From NCBI RefSeq assembly GCF_014926405.1, contig NZ_JACXXJ020000003.1:1347001-1411000 (forward strand): a DNA stretch of 64,000 bases, read 5' to 3'. The translations under genes and the position numbers were made by a program. Source of the DNA: Agrobacterium vitis (GTDB lineage Bacteria; Pseudomonadota; Alphaproteobacteria; Rhizobiales; Rhizobiaceae). Shown here one piece after another: positions 9,393 to 17,556 of this stretch. Numbering within the stretch: the stretch's first letter is position 1; each line of letters opens with the position of its first letter. The notes under the pieces are model-generated. The model saw only the letters and a list, made by a program, of their open reading frames with translations, was not told where the DNA came from and did no database searches.

Positions 9393-12359
9393 ATGGTGCG
9401 AAGAGCATTACTGAGCGAGGCATGGTGGCAACAGGCGACGATCATCCCGGATAACGAAAGGGAGATCGCCAAACATTACACGCTGGATCGATCGGATCTC
9501 GACCTGATCATGCGACAGAACAAGGCCTCGAACAGACTGGGCCTCGCCTGTGTTCTGGCCACGCTACGATACCCTGGCCGACCGCTTGCGGATGGCGAGG
9601 TCCTGCCGGCTGGCGTCTTACGATTTCTGGCGCGGCAGATCGGCGTCGATCACCATGAGATCGAACGTTATTTCGAGCGCCCACAGACGCGGCGCGAGCA
9701 TCTGGCCCTGCTTTTCGACAGAATGCAGATGCGTCCGTTTGTGCCTTCGGACGTGCGGGCACTCACAGGCTGGCTGACACCTGCCGCACAAACCCTGCGC
9801 CACGCCGATGTATTGGCGGATATGGTCGTGGAAGAACTGCGACGCAGGAGAATTCTCTTGCCAGCGCGGCCAGCGCTCGAAGCCATCATTCATGTGGCGA
9901 TCAGGCGCGGCATTCGTATTGCTCATCGGGCCTTGGCCGGCGGGATCTCAGAAGGCCAAAAGCTCGATCTGGACAAGCTTCTCGATCCGCGTGAGGGGAC
10001 AAGCGTGACTATTCTTGCCTGGGCGAGAACGCCAGCATTGTCGCCAGCCGCCGTCAACCTCGACAGAATTGCCGAGCGCATTCGCTTTCTCCGGTCTCTG
10101 AACCTGCCGACGACGTTGATGGATCGCATTCCGGCCAAGGTCTTTGACGAATTTGCTGCAGAGGGGACGCGAATGAGCGCGCAGCATCTGCGCGACCTTA
10201 ACACCGAACGCCGACATGCTGTCCTGGCTGCAACAGTGCTCCACCTTTCCCGCCATCTCACCGATTGCGCGATCGACATGTTCAAGAAACTCATGGGCAT
10301 CCTGACGCGGCGAGCCAATAACCAGGCGGCTGCTCGCGTCACCCGATCCGTTCGGGAAGTGCAGACGCCGTTGAAGGACGTTTCAAAAGTCTGCCATGCG
10401 ATCATCAAGGCCAGAGAGAAGGGTGAGGACATGGCCAAAGCGCTTGATCTGGTCATCCAATGGCCAGCTTTTACAACCAGTGTCCAGGCGGTCGATACGC
10501 TGATCGCGCCGGATGTTATCGACGGTAAAATCGAAATGCTCCAGCGCTATCCGACGATCAGGAAACTGGCGCCACAGTTTCTCTCCACTCTCGTGTTCCG
10601 CGGTCACGCAGTGGCGGCGAACCTCTTGCGGGCGCTATCCGTGGTCGCGGGTCTATATCGTACGGGCAAAAGGACCATACCCGACAAGGCACCGATCTCC
10701 TTTGCGCCGAAGGGCTGGATGCCTCTCATACTCAAAGATGGAAAGATTGATCGCAGGGCTTATGAGCTTTGCCTGTTCAGCGAATTGAAGCGCCGGCTCG
10801 ATGCGGGCGATGTCTGGGTGGAAGGAGCCAAACGCTTCCAGTCTTTCGAAAGCTTTCTCATTCCCACGCCGACATTCGAGCTGATGCGTGAGGAAGGACC
10901 GCTTCCAATCGCCGTTGATACCGATGTCGAGACGTATCTTCGCCAACAGCGCCAGCTGCTGAACGATGGACTGGCTGACCTCTCGCGTCTGGCCGCAGCC
11001 GGCGAGCTCGACGATGTAGAACTGACCGGGGCGGGGTTTAGCGTCACGCCGCACAAGGCTATGTTTCCGGACATCGCCAAGTCGCTGAAGCTAAAGGTGG
11101 AAAGCCGTCTGCCTGCGATCCGCATCACTGACCTTTTGCTCGAGGTTGACGCCCGAACGGAATTTTCGAACGCCTTTACCCATTTGCGCAGCGGTCGGAC
11201 GGCCGACAACAAGCTTGCGCTCCTCACCGCCATCCTGGCGGACGGGATCAATCTCGGTCTCACGAGAATGGCGGACGTTTCCCCCGGCATTACGATGCGC
11301 CAACTCGCCTGGGCGCACGACTGGCATATTCGCGAGGAAGGTTACACGGCCGCGCACGCCATTCTCGTCAACGCCCAGAGGCAATTGCCTCTGGCAAGCT
11401 TGTGGGGCGATGGAACAACGTCATCCTCCGATGGCCAGTATTTTCCGGCGGGCGGACACGCCGAGGCGATCGGCGACCTCAACGGCCGCTATGGTCCCAA
11501 CCCCGGCGCCAAATTCTACCGGTTCACCTCTGACCAGTACGGCGCTTTCTACATCATCGCCATGAATGCCAATGCGAGCGAAGCCATCTATGTCCTCGAT
11601 GGACTGCTCTATCATGGCAGCGATCTCGCCATCGGAACCCACTATGTCGATACCGGCGGGGTAAGCGATATGAGCTTCGCCCTTTGCCATCTCGTTGGTT
11701 TCCAGATTGTGCCTCGGCTGCGCGGTCTCAAGGATCGCAAGCTCTATCTTTTCCCGCGCGACGCGCCTCCCGAAAACCTGGCGCCGCTCGTTGGCGAGCA
11801 CATCAACGTCGAGCGGATCAAGGCAAACTGGAACGACATCCTGCGGCTGGTCACGACGATCCGTTCCGGGCAGGTTCGGCCTTCGACCCTGTTGGCAAAG
11901 CTGTCCGCATTCCCACGCCAGAACGGACTGGCGTTGGCGCTACGCGATCTCGGTCGCATCAATCGGTCCATCTTTCTGCCCCAGTGGTGGCAGAACCCCG
12001 AAATGCGCAGGAACGCGACGGCCGGCCTCAACAAGAGCGAATCCCAGAACACCTTGGCCCGCGCACTGTTCTTCAATCGCCTCGGAGAATTGCGCGACCG
12101 GACTTTCGAGAGCCAGTTCTACCGAGCATCTGGACTGAACCTGCTAATCAACGCCATCGTCTACTGGAACACACTCTATCTTGAACCGGCGTTCGCCGAG
12201 CTCAACCGAGATGGCATTCCCACGCCGCTTGACATCATCAAACACATTACCCCACTCGGCTGGCAGCACATCAGTCTCACCGGCGATTACATCTGGACCC
12301 CAACAGACGGCGTTGATCTCAGGCCATTGCGGCGCGAAACATCTATCCTCGCAGCGTGA
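9393..12359 (+). CDS. tnpA: Tn3-family transposase
   Basis: A 988-residue transposase when started at ATG 9393 (MVRRALLSE), close to the usual 1000 residues. The longer frame from 9261 reads through the res region and is less likely. Family features are the N-terminal HYTLDRSDLDLI and NRLGLACVLATLRYPG segments, and the C-terminal catalytic DDE region with LWGDGTTSSSDGQ, YGPNPGAKFYRF and VYWNTLYL. It appears intact with no frameshift, so the element may still be active. It ends 7 bp before the right inverted repeat. Confidence 0.95.
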   Translation: MVRRALLSEAWWQQATIIPDNEREIAKHYTLDRSDLDLIMRQNKASNRLGLACVLATLRYPGRPLADGEVLPAGVLRFLARQIGVDHHEIERYFERPQTRREHLALLFDRMQMRPFVPSDVRALTGWLTPAAQTLRHADVLADMVVEELRRRRILLPARPALEAIIHVAIRRGIRIAHRALAGGISEGQKLDLDKLLDPREGTSVTILAWARTPALSPAAVNLDRIAERIRFLRSLNLPTTLMDRIPAKVFDEFAAEGTRMSAQHLRDLNTERRHAVLAATVLHLSRHLTDCAIDMFKKLMGILTRRANNQAAARVTRSVREVQTPLKDVSKVCHAIIKAREKGEDMAKALDLVIQWPAFTTSVQAVDTLIAPDVIDGKIEMLQRYPTIRKLAPQFLSTLVFRGHAVAANLLRALSVVAGLYRTGKRTIPDKAPISFAPKGWMPLILKDGKIDRRAYELCLFSELKRRLDAGDVWVEGAKRFQSFESFLIPTPTFELMREEGPLPIAVDTDVETYLRQQRQLLNDGLADLSRLAAAGELDDVELTGAGFSVTPHKAMFPDIAKSLKLKVESRLPAIRITDLLLEVDARTEFSNAFTHLRSGRTADNKLALLTAILADGINLGLTRMADVSPGITMRQLAWAHDWHIREEGYTAAHAILVNAQRQLPLASLWGDGTTSSSDGQYFPAGGHAEAIGDLNGRYGPNPGAKFYRFTSDQYGAFYIIAMNANASEAIYVLDGLLYHGSDLAIGTHYVDTGGVSDMSFALCHLVGFQIVPRLRGLKDRKLYLFPRDAPPENLAPLVGEHINVERIKANWNDILRLVTTIRSGQVRPSTLLAKLSAFPRQNGLALALRDLGRINRSIFLPQWWQNPEMRRNATAGLNKSESQNTLARALFFNRLGELRDRTFESQFYRASGLNLLINAIVYWNTLYLEPAFAELNRDGIPTPLDIIKHITPLGWQHISLTGDYIWTPTDGVDLRPLRRETSILAA

Positions 12360-12365
12360 TCACCA

Positions 12366-12409
12366 TACGTTCTCAAAAGTCGGACAGATCCAACACTTTC
12401 GTGTCGTGA
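12366..12409 (-). repeat. Tn3 right terminal inverted repeat
   Basis: The reverse complement matches the left end over about 38 of 44 positions, including the outer TCACGACACGAAAGTG. It begins just after the tnpA stop codon. Confidence 0.9.
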
Positions 12410-12451
12410 CGCCACAACGGGCATTTTCGTTCTTTTGGTATTCCGGTTTAC

Positions 12452-12461
12452 TGGTAGACCA
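12452..12461. promoter_or_regulatory. Possible GntR/FadR-type half-site palindrome
   Basis: TGGTAGACCA lies in the 270-bp space between the transposon and the GntR gene. It has the TGGT...ACCA arms of FadR-type operators, but with a 2-bp instead of the usual 3-bp spacer, and it is over 200 bp from the start codon. A weak candidate. Otherwise I see nothing in 12410-12683. Confidence 0.2.
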
Positions 12462-12683
12462 CTTCATGATAGACAGATGCCTTCTCGTGTGTCAACGCTC
12501 GACAGACAACAATTTTATCTGCCCTGTATGCAGCCCCTTCGGGGGTCGATAAAACGAGAACGGCTCCGTGCTGTATTACGAGTCTTTGAAGCTGGATTGC
12601 CCTTGAGGCTTGGATGGAAGGGGATGCCGAATGATCAAATATGCGGACTGGATTTTCGAGAGCCGGACAGCGGGGAAACAGTC

Positions 12684-13442
12684 ATGACGGGACTGAGCAA
12701 GATAGCCTTGACCCCGCGGGTTCCTCTCGCCTCGGAGGTTGCTCACCGGATCCTCGACTATCTGTTTTCAGGAGAGGTCAGGCCCGGAGACCAGATTCCG
12801 TCCGAACGGCAGCTTTCGGAAGCGCTCGGTGTGAACCGTCCCGCGGTCCGAGAGGCATTGCGTGCGCTTTCCTTTCTCGGCCTTCTGGAAATCCGGCAAG
12901 GCAGCGGCACCTATTTCAAGGACCCTTACGAGAACCTGCTTTTCACCATCTTCGAACTCAGCATCATGTTCGGTGACCGAAGGTTGATGGAGCTCATCGA
13001 TGCACGCGCCGAACTTGAAGTTACGATGGCAGGACTGGCTGCGAAATCTAGGACAGAGGAGCAACTCCATGCGCTTTCGCAAAATCTCGAAGCGCTTCGG
13101 ACGTCGAGGGGATCGGGCTTCATTGATGCCGACACCAATTTTCACAACACGATCGGCGAAGCTGCCGATAACGATGTGCTCCGAGACATGCTGAAGGGTG
13201 TGCGGACGATGGTCCGCAAGTGGCTTGGAACAAACATCCGTTCCGCCAATCCCGAGACCACCGCTATCGCATTCGGCGAACACACTCCGATCTTTGAGGC
13301 CATCCGGGACCGGGATGTGGAAGGTGCGCGCGCCGCGATGGCCCTGCATATGGCAGGCGCCAAACAGCGACTGGCCGAGTCGGTGGATCTTTTGCGAGCG
13401 ACCCGCTCTGCGGAGGCCCGCCAAAGGAGCGCTGGAGCCTGA
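12684..13442 (+). CDS. GntR-family (FadR/FCD) transcriptional regulator
   Basis: A 252-residue regulator when started at ATG 12684, which has a GGGGA ribosome site; the upstream extension of the frame is not protein-like. The N-terminal winged helix (about residues 15-80) carries GDQIPSERQLSEALGVNRPAVREAL in pieces typical of GntR. The C-terminal FCD ligand-binding domain has the metal-binding pattern (ELIDARAELE, DTNFHNTI, EHTPIFEAI, ALHMAG). It is upstream of a TctB-like remnant and a secreted carboxylesterase, and probably controlled an uptake or degradation operon now partly deleted. Confidence 0.88.
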   Translation: MTGLSKIALTPRVPLASEVAHRILDYLFSGEVRPGDQIPSERQLSEALGVNRPAVREALRALSFLGLLEIRQGSGTYFKDPYENLLFTIFELSIMFGDRRLMELIDARAELEVTMAGLAAKSRTEEQLHALSQNLEALRTSRGSGFIDADTNFHNTIGEAADNDVLRDMLKGVRTMVRKWLGTNIRSANPETTAIAFGEHTPIFEAIRDRDVEGARAAMALHMAGAKQRLAESVDLLRATRSAEARQRSAGA

Positions 13443-13447
13443 TCATC

Positions 13448-13570
13448 CCTAAAGCGATCATCCTGACGCTCTTCATCTACATCGTTTTTGATCAGATCCT
13501 TCACATTCCCTGGCCGAGGACCGTTGTGGGTGAATTGCTACCGCCCTTTTTGCAGATCCCGGGAATGTGA
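13448..13570 (+). pseudogene. C-terminal fragment of a TctB-like transporter subunit
   Basis: Directly after the GntR gene, the frame beginning near 13442 reads KAIILTLFIYIVFDQILHI and ends GELLPPFLQIPGM before TGA at 13568-13570. This hydrophobic helix plus short tail resembles the C-terminus of TctB, the small membrane subunit of tripartite tricarboxylate transporters. The rest of the gene and the TctA and TctC partners are absent. The assignment is from memory of the family and tentative. The rest of the gap to 13783 holds nothing recognisable. Confidence 0.4.
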
Positions 13571-13783
13571 CGGGCTTGTCTATGGGTGAGGTGCAATCCG
13601 ATGCTGTGCCGGCATATCTGGTTTGCTGCTTGCGTCGCTTGTTGAGCCGCGGCTTGGTCGCCTAGAATGAAGTTGGTGTGGTTTCTTTTGCGCCCTGTGC
13701 AGTGCCGATTGAGCCGTAGGTTTGAGTCTGCCGCGCGGGCGCGGGACAGAACGAAATCTGCCAGTATTAAAGGGGAGGATGTC

Positions 13784-15478
13784 TTGAACGGGAAGTCACG
13801 TTGGGAAGGTTGCGCTCGGCACAGCCGTTGGGCGATCTTCATGCTGATCCTGGGAAGTGCCGTTTCGGGAAGTTTTGGAACGGCAACATTTGCTCAGGAT
13901 GAAGCGATCGAAGAAGCGCTGGTCACGGGAGGAAAAGTTCAAGGATCGTTGAGCGATACTCCGGGCGTGACACAGTTTCTCGGCATTCCTTTTGCCGGGA
14001 ACGTCGGCGGAGAAAATCGCTGGAAGCCGGCGCCACCCGTCAAGCCGTGGGACGGCGTTCTGGTCGCCGACAAATGGGGCGACCAGATGCTTCAGGATCC
14101 CAACAAGCTGAGCGATGCACCGATCAGCGACAATGGCTTGAACCTGGCGATCTGGACGCCGGCTCACAGCAGCAGTGACAGGTTGCCCGTCTATATGCTG
14201 ATCCATGGCGGCGCGAACCGCCTGGGTGCCAATGGGATGAAGGATCTGTATGCTGCACAGCTCGCGGCAAAGGGCGTCGTGGTCGTGTCGGTTCAATATC
14301 GACTTGGCGCGCCGGCCTGGTTGTCGCTTCCCGAGATGGCCAAGGCGAGCTCGGCAGGCCCGAAGGGTAATTTCGGCGTGCTGGATCTGGTTGATGCGCT
14401 CAAATGGATTCAGAAAAACGTCCAAGCGTTTGGCGGTGATCCCGCAACCGTCACGATTGGCGGACAATCGGCCGGTGGTGAAAACACCGTTGCTCTGCTT
14501 CGCACGCCGCTTGCCAAGGGGCTGTTCAAGCGCGCATTCATCCAGTCGAGTTTTACCGGCTTCCTGCCAGGTAAGACCGTGGATTTCGCCCAGAAATCGA
14601 AACAGAACCAGGAAGCCGTGAATAAGATATTTGGCAAGGAGATGACTCTTGCCGATCTGCGTGCCGTTGAATCCAAGGTCTGGCTCGACAAGTGGCAAAG
14701 TGGGAAGGAAACATTGTTCGGCGTCATGGCCGGTGCGGTGGCAACTAACCAGTTCTACACCATCGACGACTATGTTTTCACAAAGGATTCCGTGAATCTT
14801 CTCCAGCCGGGCGATTTCGACGGGTTGGACGTCATCATAGGTCAGACGGCCGACGAATATACAGGTTTGCGACCGAACGACCTCAAGATGACGGACGAGG
14901 AGCAGCACAAGGCCATGCTGGCGGCCATTCGTCCTTATCAGGCAGGCAATGTAGATGAAAATGTGTTTTCGCTTTACGCCACGGACGATCCCGTCGAGGC
15001 TTACCGCCTGTCACTGCGGATGCTTAACGACTACATGTTCGAATACGTGCGGATAGGCGCTGAATATGCCAAGGCGCACAGCAACGCCAATGTTTATCTC
15101 TATTACTGGGATCATTGGCCGCCAGGCAAGGATCAAGGTTTCCGCCGCGCTTGGCATGCGGGCGATAACTGGTATTTCAACAGCTCGCTGCGCCTGGGCA
15201 ACCGCGATCAACTACCCTGGACGGATCCGGATATCGCCATGCGCGACATCTCCGTCAGCTACCTCGCGAATTTTATCAAGTCCGGGGATCCGAACGGCCA
15301 CAACGTTCCGCATTGGGGGCAGGTCACGCCGAAATCCGGCGGTCAGTTCCTCCGATTCCATGAGGGTGAAGCATCCATGCGCACGTCCACTCTTTACCCG
15401 TCACGGGACCGATATCTCCGCGAGGAGGTCCTTAAGGGGATTGGTATGACAGAGGACCAGGTTAGGGGTCGCAATTGA
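13784..15478 (+). CDS. Exported type-B carboxylesterase
   Basis: A 564-residue carboxylesterase/lipase when started at TTG 13784, which sits 5 bases after a strong GGGGAGG ribosome site; the in-frame ATG at 13667 has no such site. The N-terminus has a positively charged, hydrophobic signal-like segment ending in FAQD (about residues 10-40). The nucleophile elbow GGQSAGG puts the catalytic serine at about 229. The oxyanion region is IHGGANR, slightly divergent from the usual HGGG. The C-terminal NFIKSGDPN segment is typical of the family. The substrate is an unknown ester, probably hydrolysed in the periplasm. Confidence 0.85.
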   Translation: MNGKSRWEGCARHSRWAIFMLILGSAVSGSFGTATFAQDEAIEEALVTGGKVQGSLSDTPGVTQFLGIPFAGNVGGENRWKPAPPVKPWDGVLVADKWGDQMLQDPNKLSDAPISDNGLNLAIWTPAHSSSDRLPVYMLIHGGANRLGANGMKDLYAAQLAAKGVVVVSVQYRLGAPAWLSLPEMAKASSAGPKGNFGVLDLVDALKWIQKNVQAFGGDPATVTIGGQSAGGENTVALLRTPLAKGLFKRAFIQSSFTGFLPGKTVDFAQKSKQNQEAVNKIFGKEMTLADLRAVESKVWLDKWQSGKETLFGVMAGAVATNQFYTIDDYVFTKDSVNLLQPGDFDGLDVIIGQTADEYTGLRPNDLKMTDEEQHKAMLAAIRPYQAGNVDENVFSLYATDDPVEAYRLSLRMLNDYMFEYVRIGAEYAKAHSNANVYLYYWDHWPPGKDQGFRRAWHAGDNWYFNSSLRLGNRDQLPWTDPDIAMRDISVSYLANFIKSGDPNGHNVPHWGQVTPKSGGQFLRFHEGEASMRTSTLYPSRDRYLREEVLKGIGMTEDQVRGRN

Positions 15479-15549
15479 GCAAAGTGTGGCGATAGACGCC
15501 ATCCTTTGCTGGCTGGTCTAGACGATCGGCCGAGGAAGAGCGTGGCGGG

Positions 15550-16065
15550 GATCTAGGATCTTCTCGCCGCGCGCCGCGGGCATCGCCCATCACGTCCGTT
15601 CCGCCGAGATTTCCGCTGAATGGACAACGGTTCGCGCCGACCTTGTTTACCGCGTCTGCGAGCTTCTTCCGCAGAACTTCGTACCTGTCGGGTTGCTGCC
15701 GCAGTTTCGCGGACAAGCGCCGCCGGAATGCATTGCAGAACTGGGTCGTATCGGTGAGAAGCTCGGCTTCGTCGGCACAGCCTCAATTCCTCCACGTCCG
15801 GCGGCCATTGGATTTTTAAATCACGGGGGGCAAGCCCCTTATCCCCCGTTATGAGGCGATGGCGGAGCTTGAAGTGCCCGCGATGATGCACGTCTCGTCC
15901 TCGCAAAACGATAATTTCTATGCCACCGGCCCGCACATCAATGCGGATACGACCGCCTTTATGCAGCAGATTCAAGGGGATCTGTTCAAGTGCTTTCCGA
16001 CGCTGAAGTTCATAATCCCGCATGGCGGCGGTGCGGCTCTCTACCACAACGGCCTGAGAATTAAC
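15550..16065 (+). pseudogene. Broken 4-oxalomesaconate hydratase-like amidohydrolase gene
   Basis: The frame from about 15558 reads IFSPRAAGIAHHV, SAEWTTVRADLVYRVCELLP and CIAELGRIGEKLGFVG. After damage near 15800 another frame continues with PAMMHVSSSQNDNFYATGPH, NADTTAFMQQIQGDLFK and KFIIPHGGGA. Together they follow the middle of the LigJ-type 4-oxalomesaconate hydratase family (amidohydrolase superfamily; protocatechuate 4,5-cleavage pathway). The 5' part is missing, there is at least one frameshift, and the 3' part stops abruptly at the end of the neighbouring GntR gene. It is dead. A distantly related intact amidohydrolase is at 52895. Confidence 0.75.
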
Positions 16066-16074
16066 GTTTCGGCC

Positions 16075-16782
16075 TTAGTCCGTCGCCAGATGTTTGACTC
16101 CATAGCTTGCTCTGCCAGAGCGTGCGTAAACTTCTGCGGCTGCGCGGGACGCATTGATGACATGAGCGGCCGCAGTTTTACGTGCGCGTTGCTCGTCCCC
16201 CTCAGAGATGGCGTCCGCGATAGCCGACATCTCCTCCAAGGACGCGCGGGCCCGGCCGGGTTGGGACATAGACATCCCGCGAAGAAAGCTGATGCGCGCA
16301 TGTAGACCGTCGATGATTTCCGCAATCACAGAATTCCCAGCTGAACGCAGAATTGAGTCATAGAACTCCCTGGTGTGAGAAATTTGGCCGGCAGCATTTC
16401 CCTGCTCGACGGCATGCCGAAAAGCGGCAAGGGCCCCGCGCATTTCCTCCAGATCGGAAGGGAGGGCGTTCCTCGCAGCCAAAGCCGCCGCCTCCGCTTC
16501 GAGCAAGTTGCGGGCCTGGTAGATCTCCTGGGCTTTAGACCACGGCAGCACGGGAACGATCGGGCCGCGATTTGGTATGATATCGACAAGCCGCTCAGCT
16601 TCGAGACGCCTCAGAGCCTCTCTGAGAGATGGTCTGCTGATGCTCAGCAATTGACATAGCTCGGCTTCCACAAGCCGGTCGCCAGGGCGGAAACGCCCTT
16701 CAAGAATGGCGCTACGCAACGCGCGCACCGTTTCGTCCAATACCGTGCCGTTGACGGCGCCGCGATCGATCTTGGTTTGCAA
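16075..16782 (-). CDS. GntR-family (FCD) transcriptional regulator of the enamidase-like operon
   Basis: A 235-residue GntR protein. The winged helix (about residues 15-80) has LRSAILEGRFRPGDRLVEAE and SISRPSLREALRRLEAERLV. The FCD domain follows (YQARNLLEAEAAALAARNA, HTREFYDSIL, AISEGDEQRARKTAAAHV). It is transcribed away from the seven-gene operon beginning at 16954. Between them is a perfect 13-bp inverted repeat next to a good promoter, the usual layout of a divergent local regulator. The ligand is probably the compound imported or degraded by that operon (inference). Confidence 0.9.
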   Translation of the reverse strand: MQTKIDRGAVNGTVLDETVRALRSAILEGRFRPGDRLVEAELCQLLSISRPSLREALRRLEAERLVDIIPNRGPIVPVLPWSKAQEIYQARNLLEAEAAALAARNALPSDLEEMRGALAAFRHAVEQGNAAGQISHTREFYDSILRSAGNSVIAEIIDGLHARISFLRGMSMSQPGRARASLEEMSAIADAISEGDEQRARKTAAAHVINASRAAAEVYARSGRASYGVKHLATD

Positions 16783-16836
16783 AATACCTCCCTACGGTTC
16801 TTTTTCTTGCTGCGGCTTCACCATAGCATGCTTCCG

Positions 16837-16880
16837 ATCGTCAGACAAACAGATCGTCCCTCGCAATTTTGTCTGACGAT
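16837..16880. promoter_or_regulatory. Perfect 13-bp inverted repeat, likely GntR operator
   Basis: ATCGTCAGACAAA at 16837-16849 is repeated as the exact reverse complement, TTTGTCTGACGAT, at 16868-16880. The 18-bp spacer has a further GATCGTC. The pair lies between the divergent GntR gene and the operon, just upstream of a -35 box, as expected for an operator controlling one or both promoters. Confidence 0.7.
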
Positions 16881-16892
16881 ATGCGGTTATGC

Positions 16893-16921
16893 TTGACATA
16901 TTGTAAGACGATAAGTATCTT
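16893..16921 (+). promoter_or_regulatory. Sigma-70-type promoter for the enamidase-like operon
   Basis: TTGACA at 16893-16898 and TATCTT at 16916-16921 are separated by exactly 17 bp. They lie 33 bp before the first start codon of the operon and 12 bp after the operator repeat. Confidence 0.65.
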
Positions 16922-16953
16922 CCCACTAGAAGCAATTGTAGGCGATTATCCCA

Positions 16954-17556
16954 ATGGAACTAAATATCCGTCGTATGCTGACGGTCAAAGACGACGCCTA
17001 TGACGATGGCGTCACCCGCGTGGAAAGGCCGCTTCGAAAGGTGGCCGTCATCTTCGTCGTCGCGAATCCGCTTGCCGGTACGCGGGGAGCCAATGTGCAG
17101 GGGTTGATCGACGTCAGCCCGAAGCTTGGTGAAATGATGGGGCGCAAGCTCGTCGAGGCGATGGGAGAGTTCGAGATCCAGGGCTATGGCAAGGGCGGCC
17201 TCGTGGGGCTGGGCGGAGAGCAGGAGCATGCCAACGCCTTGCTGACGACCGCTTTTGCCAACCCGCTGCGGAGTCAGATTGGCGGGGGGGAAGCGTGGAT
17301 TTCTTCCTACCAAAAGGTTGTCGCACCGAATGCGGTCATCGACATCCCGATGAACCACAAGGACGAAATCTATGTCCGTTCGCATTATGACGGCATGACC
17401 CTCACCGTTCCGAACGGGCCTCAATACGACGAGATCGCGATCATCTTCTGTGCCGCGAGCCGCGGACGGCTGAGTGCCCGCGTCGGCGGCCTTACCCATG
17501 AGGAGGTGCTGACGCGCAAGATGGCTGTTCAGGCTAGTCGGGAGGGCGCGACGTGA
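16954..17556 (+). CDS. DUF1185 (AA_synth) family protein
   Basis: A 200-residue protein matching the small DUF1185 'amino acid synthesis' family: ANPLAGTRGANVQGLIDVSP, GYGKGGLVGLGGEQEHANA, and DIPMNHKDEIYVRSHYDGMT are characteristic. The biochemical role of the family is not established; the name is historical. It is the first gene of the operon and its stop overlaps the GTG start of the enamidase-like gene, so the two are translationally coupled. By association it may handle a product of the amidohydrolase. It has no signal peptide or membrane segment and is probably cytoplasmic. Confidence 0.8.
   Translation: MELNIRRMLTVKDDAYDDGVTRVERPLRKVAVIFVVANPLAGTRGANVQGLIDVSPKLGEMMGRKLVEAMGEFEIQGYGKGGLVGLGGEQEHANALLTTAFANPLRSQIGGGEAWISSYQKVVAPNAVIDIPMNHKDEIYVRSHYDGMTLTVPNGPQYDEIAIIFCAASRGRLSARVGGLTHEEVLTRKMAVQASREGAT

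Larger units (their letters stand above)
8617..12414. mobile_element. Tn3-family transposon (tnpR and tnpA only, no cargo)
   Basis: The unit is bounded by nearly identical inverted repeats of about 44 bp (8622-8665 and 12366-12409), possibly extending four bases outward. It contains a divergent serine resolvase and a Tn3 transposase with a res-like region between them. No passenger genes are present. I found no 5-bp target duplication in the flanks, and the right flank does not continue the interrupted helicase gene. This means DNA was lost or rearranged after insertion. Confidence 0.92.

Noticed and set aside
8612..12419. Five-base target duplication flanking the Tn3 unit
   Set aside because: Compared the bases outside both inverted repeats in several registers and found no direct repeat.
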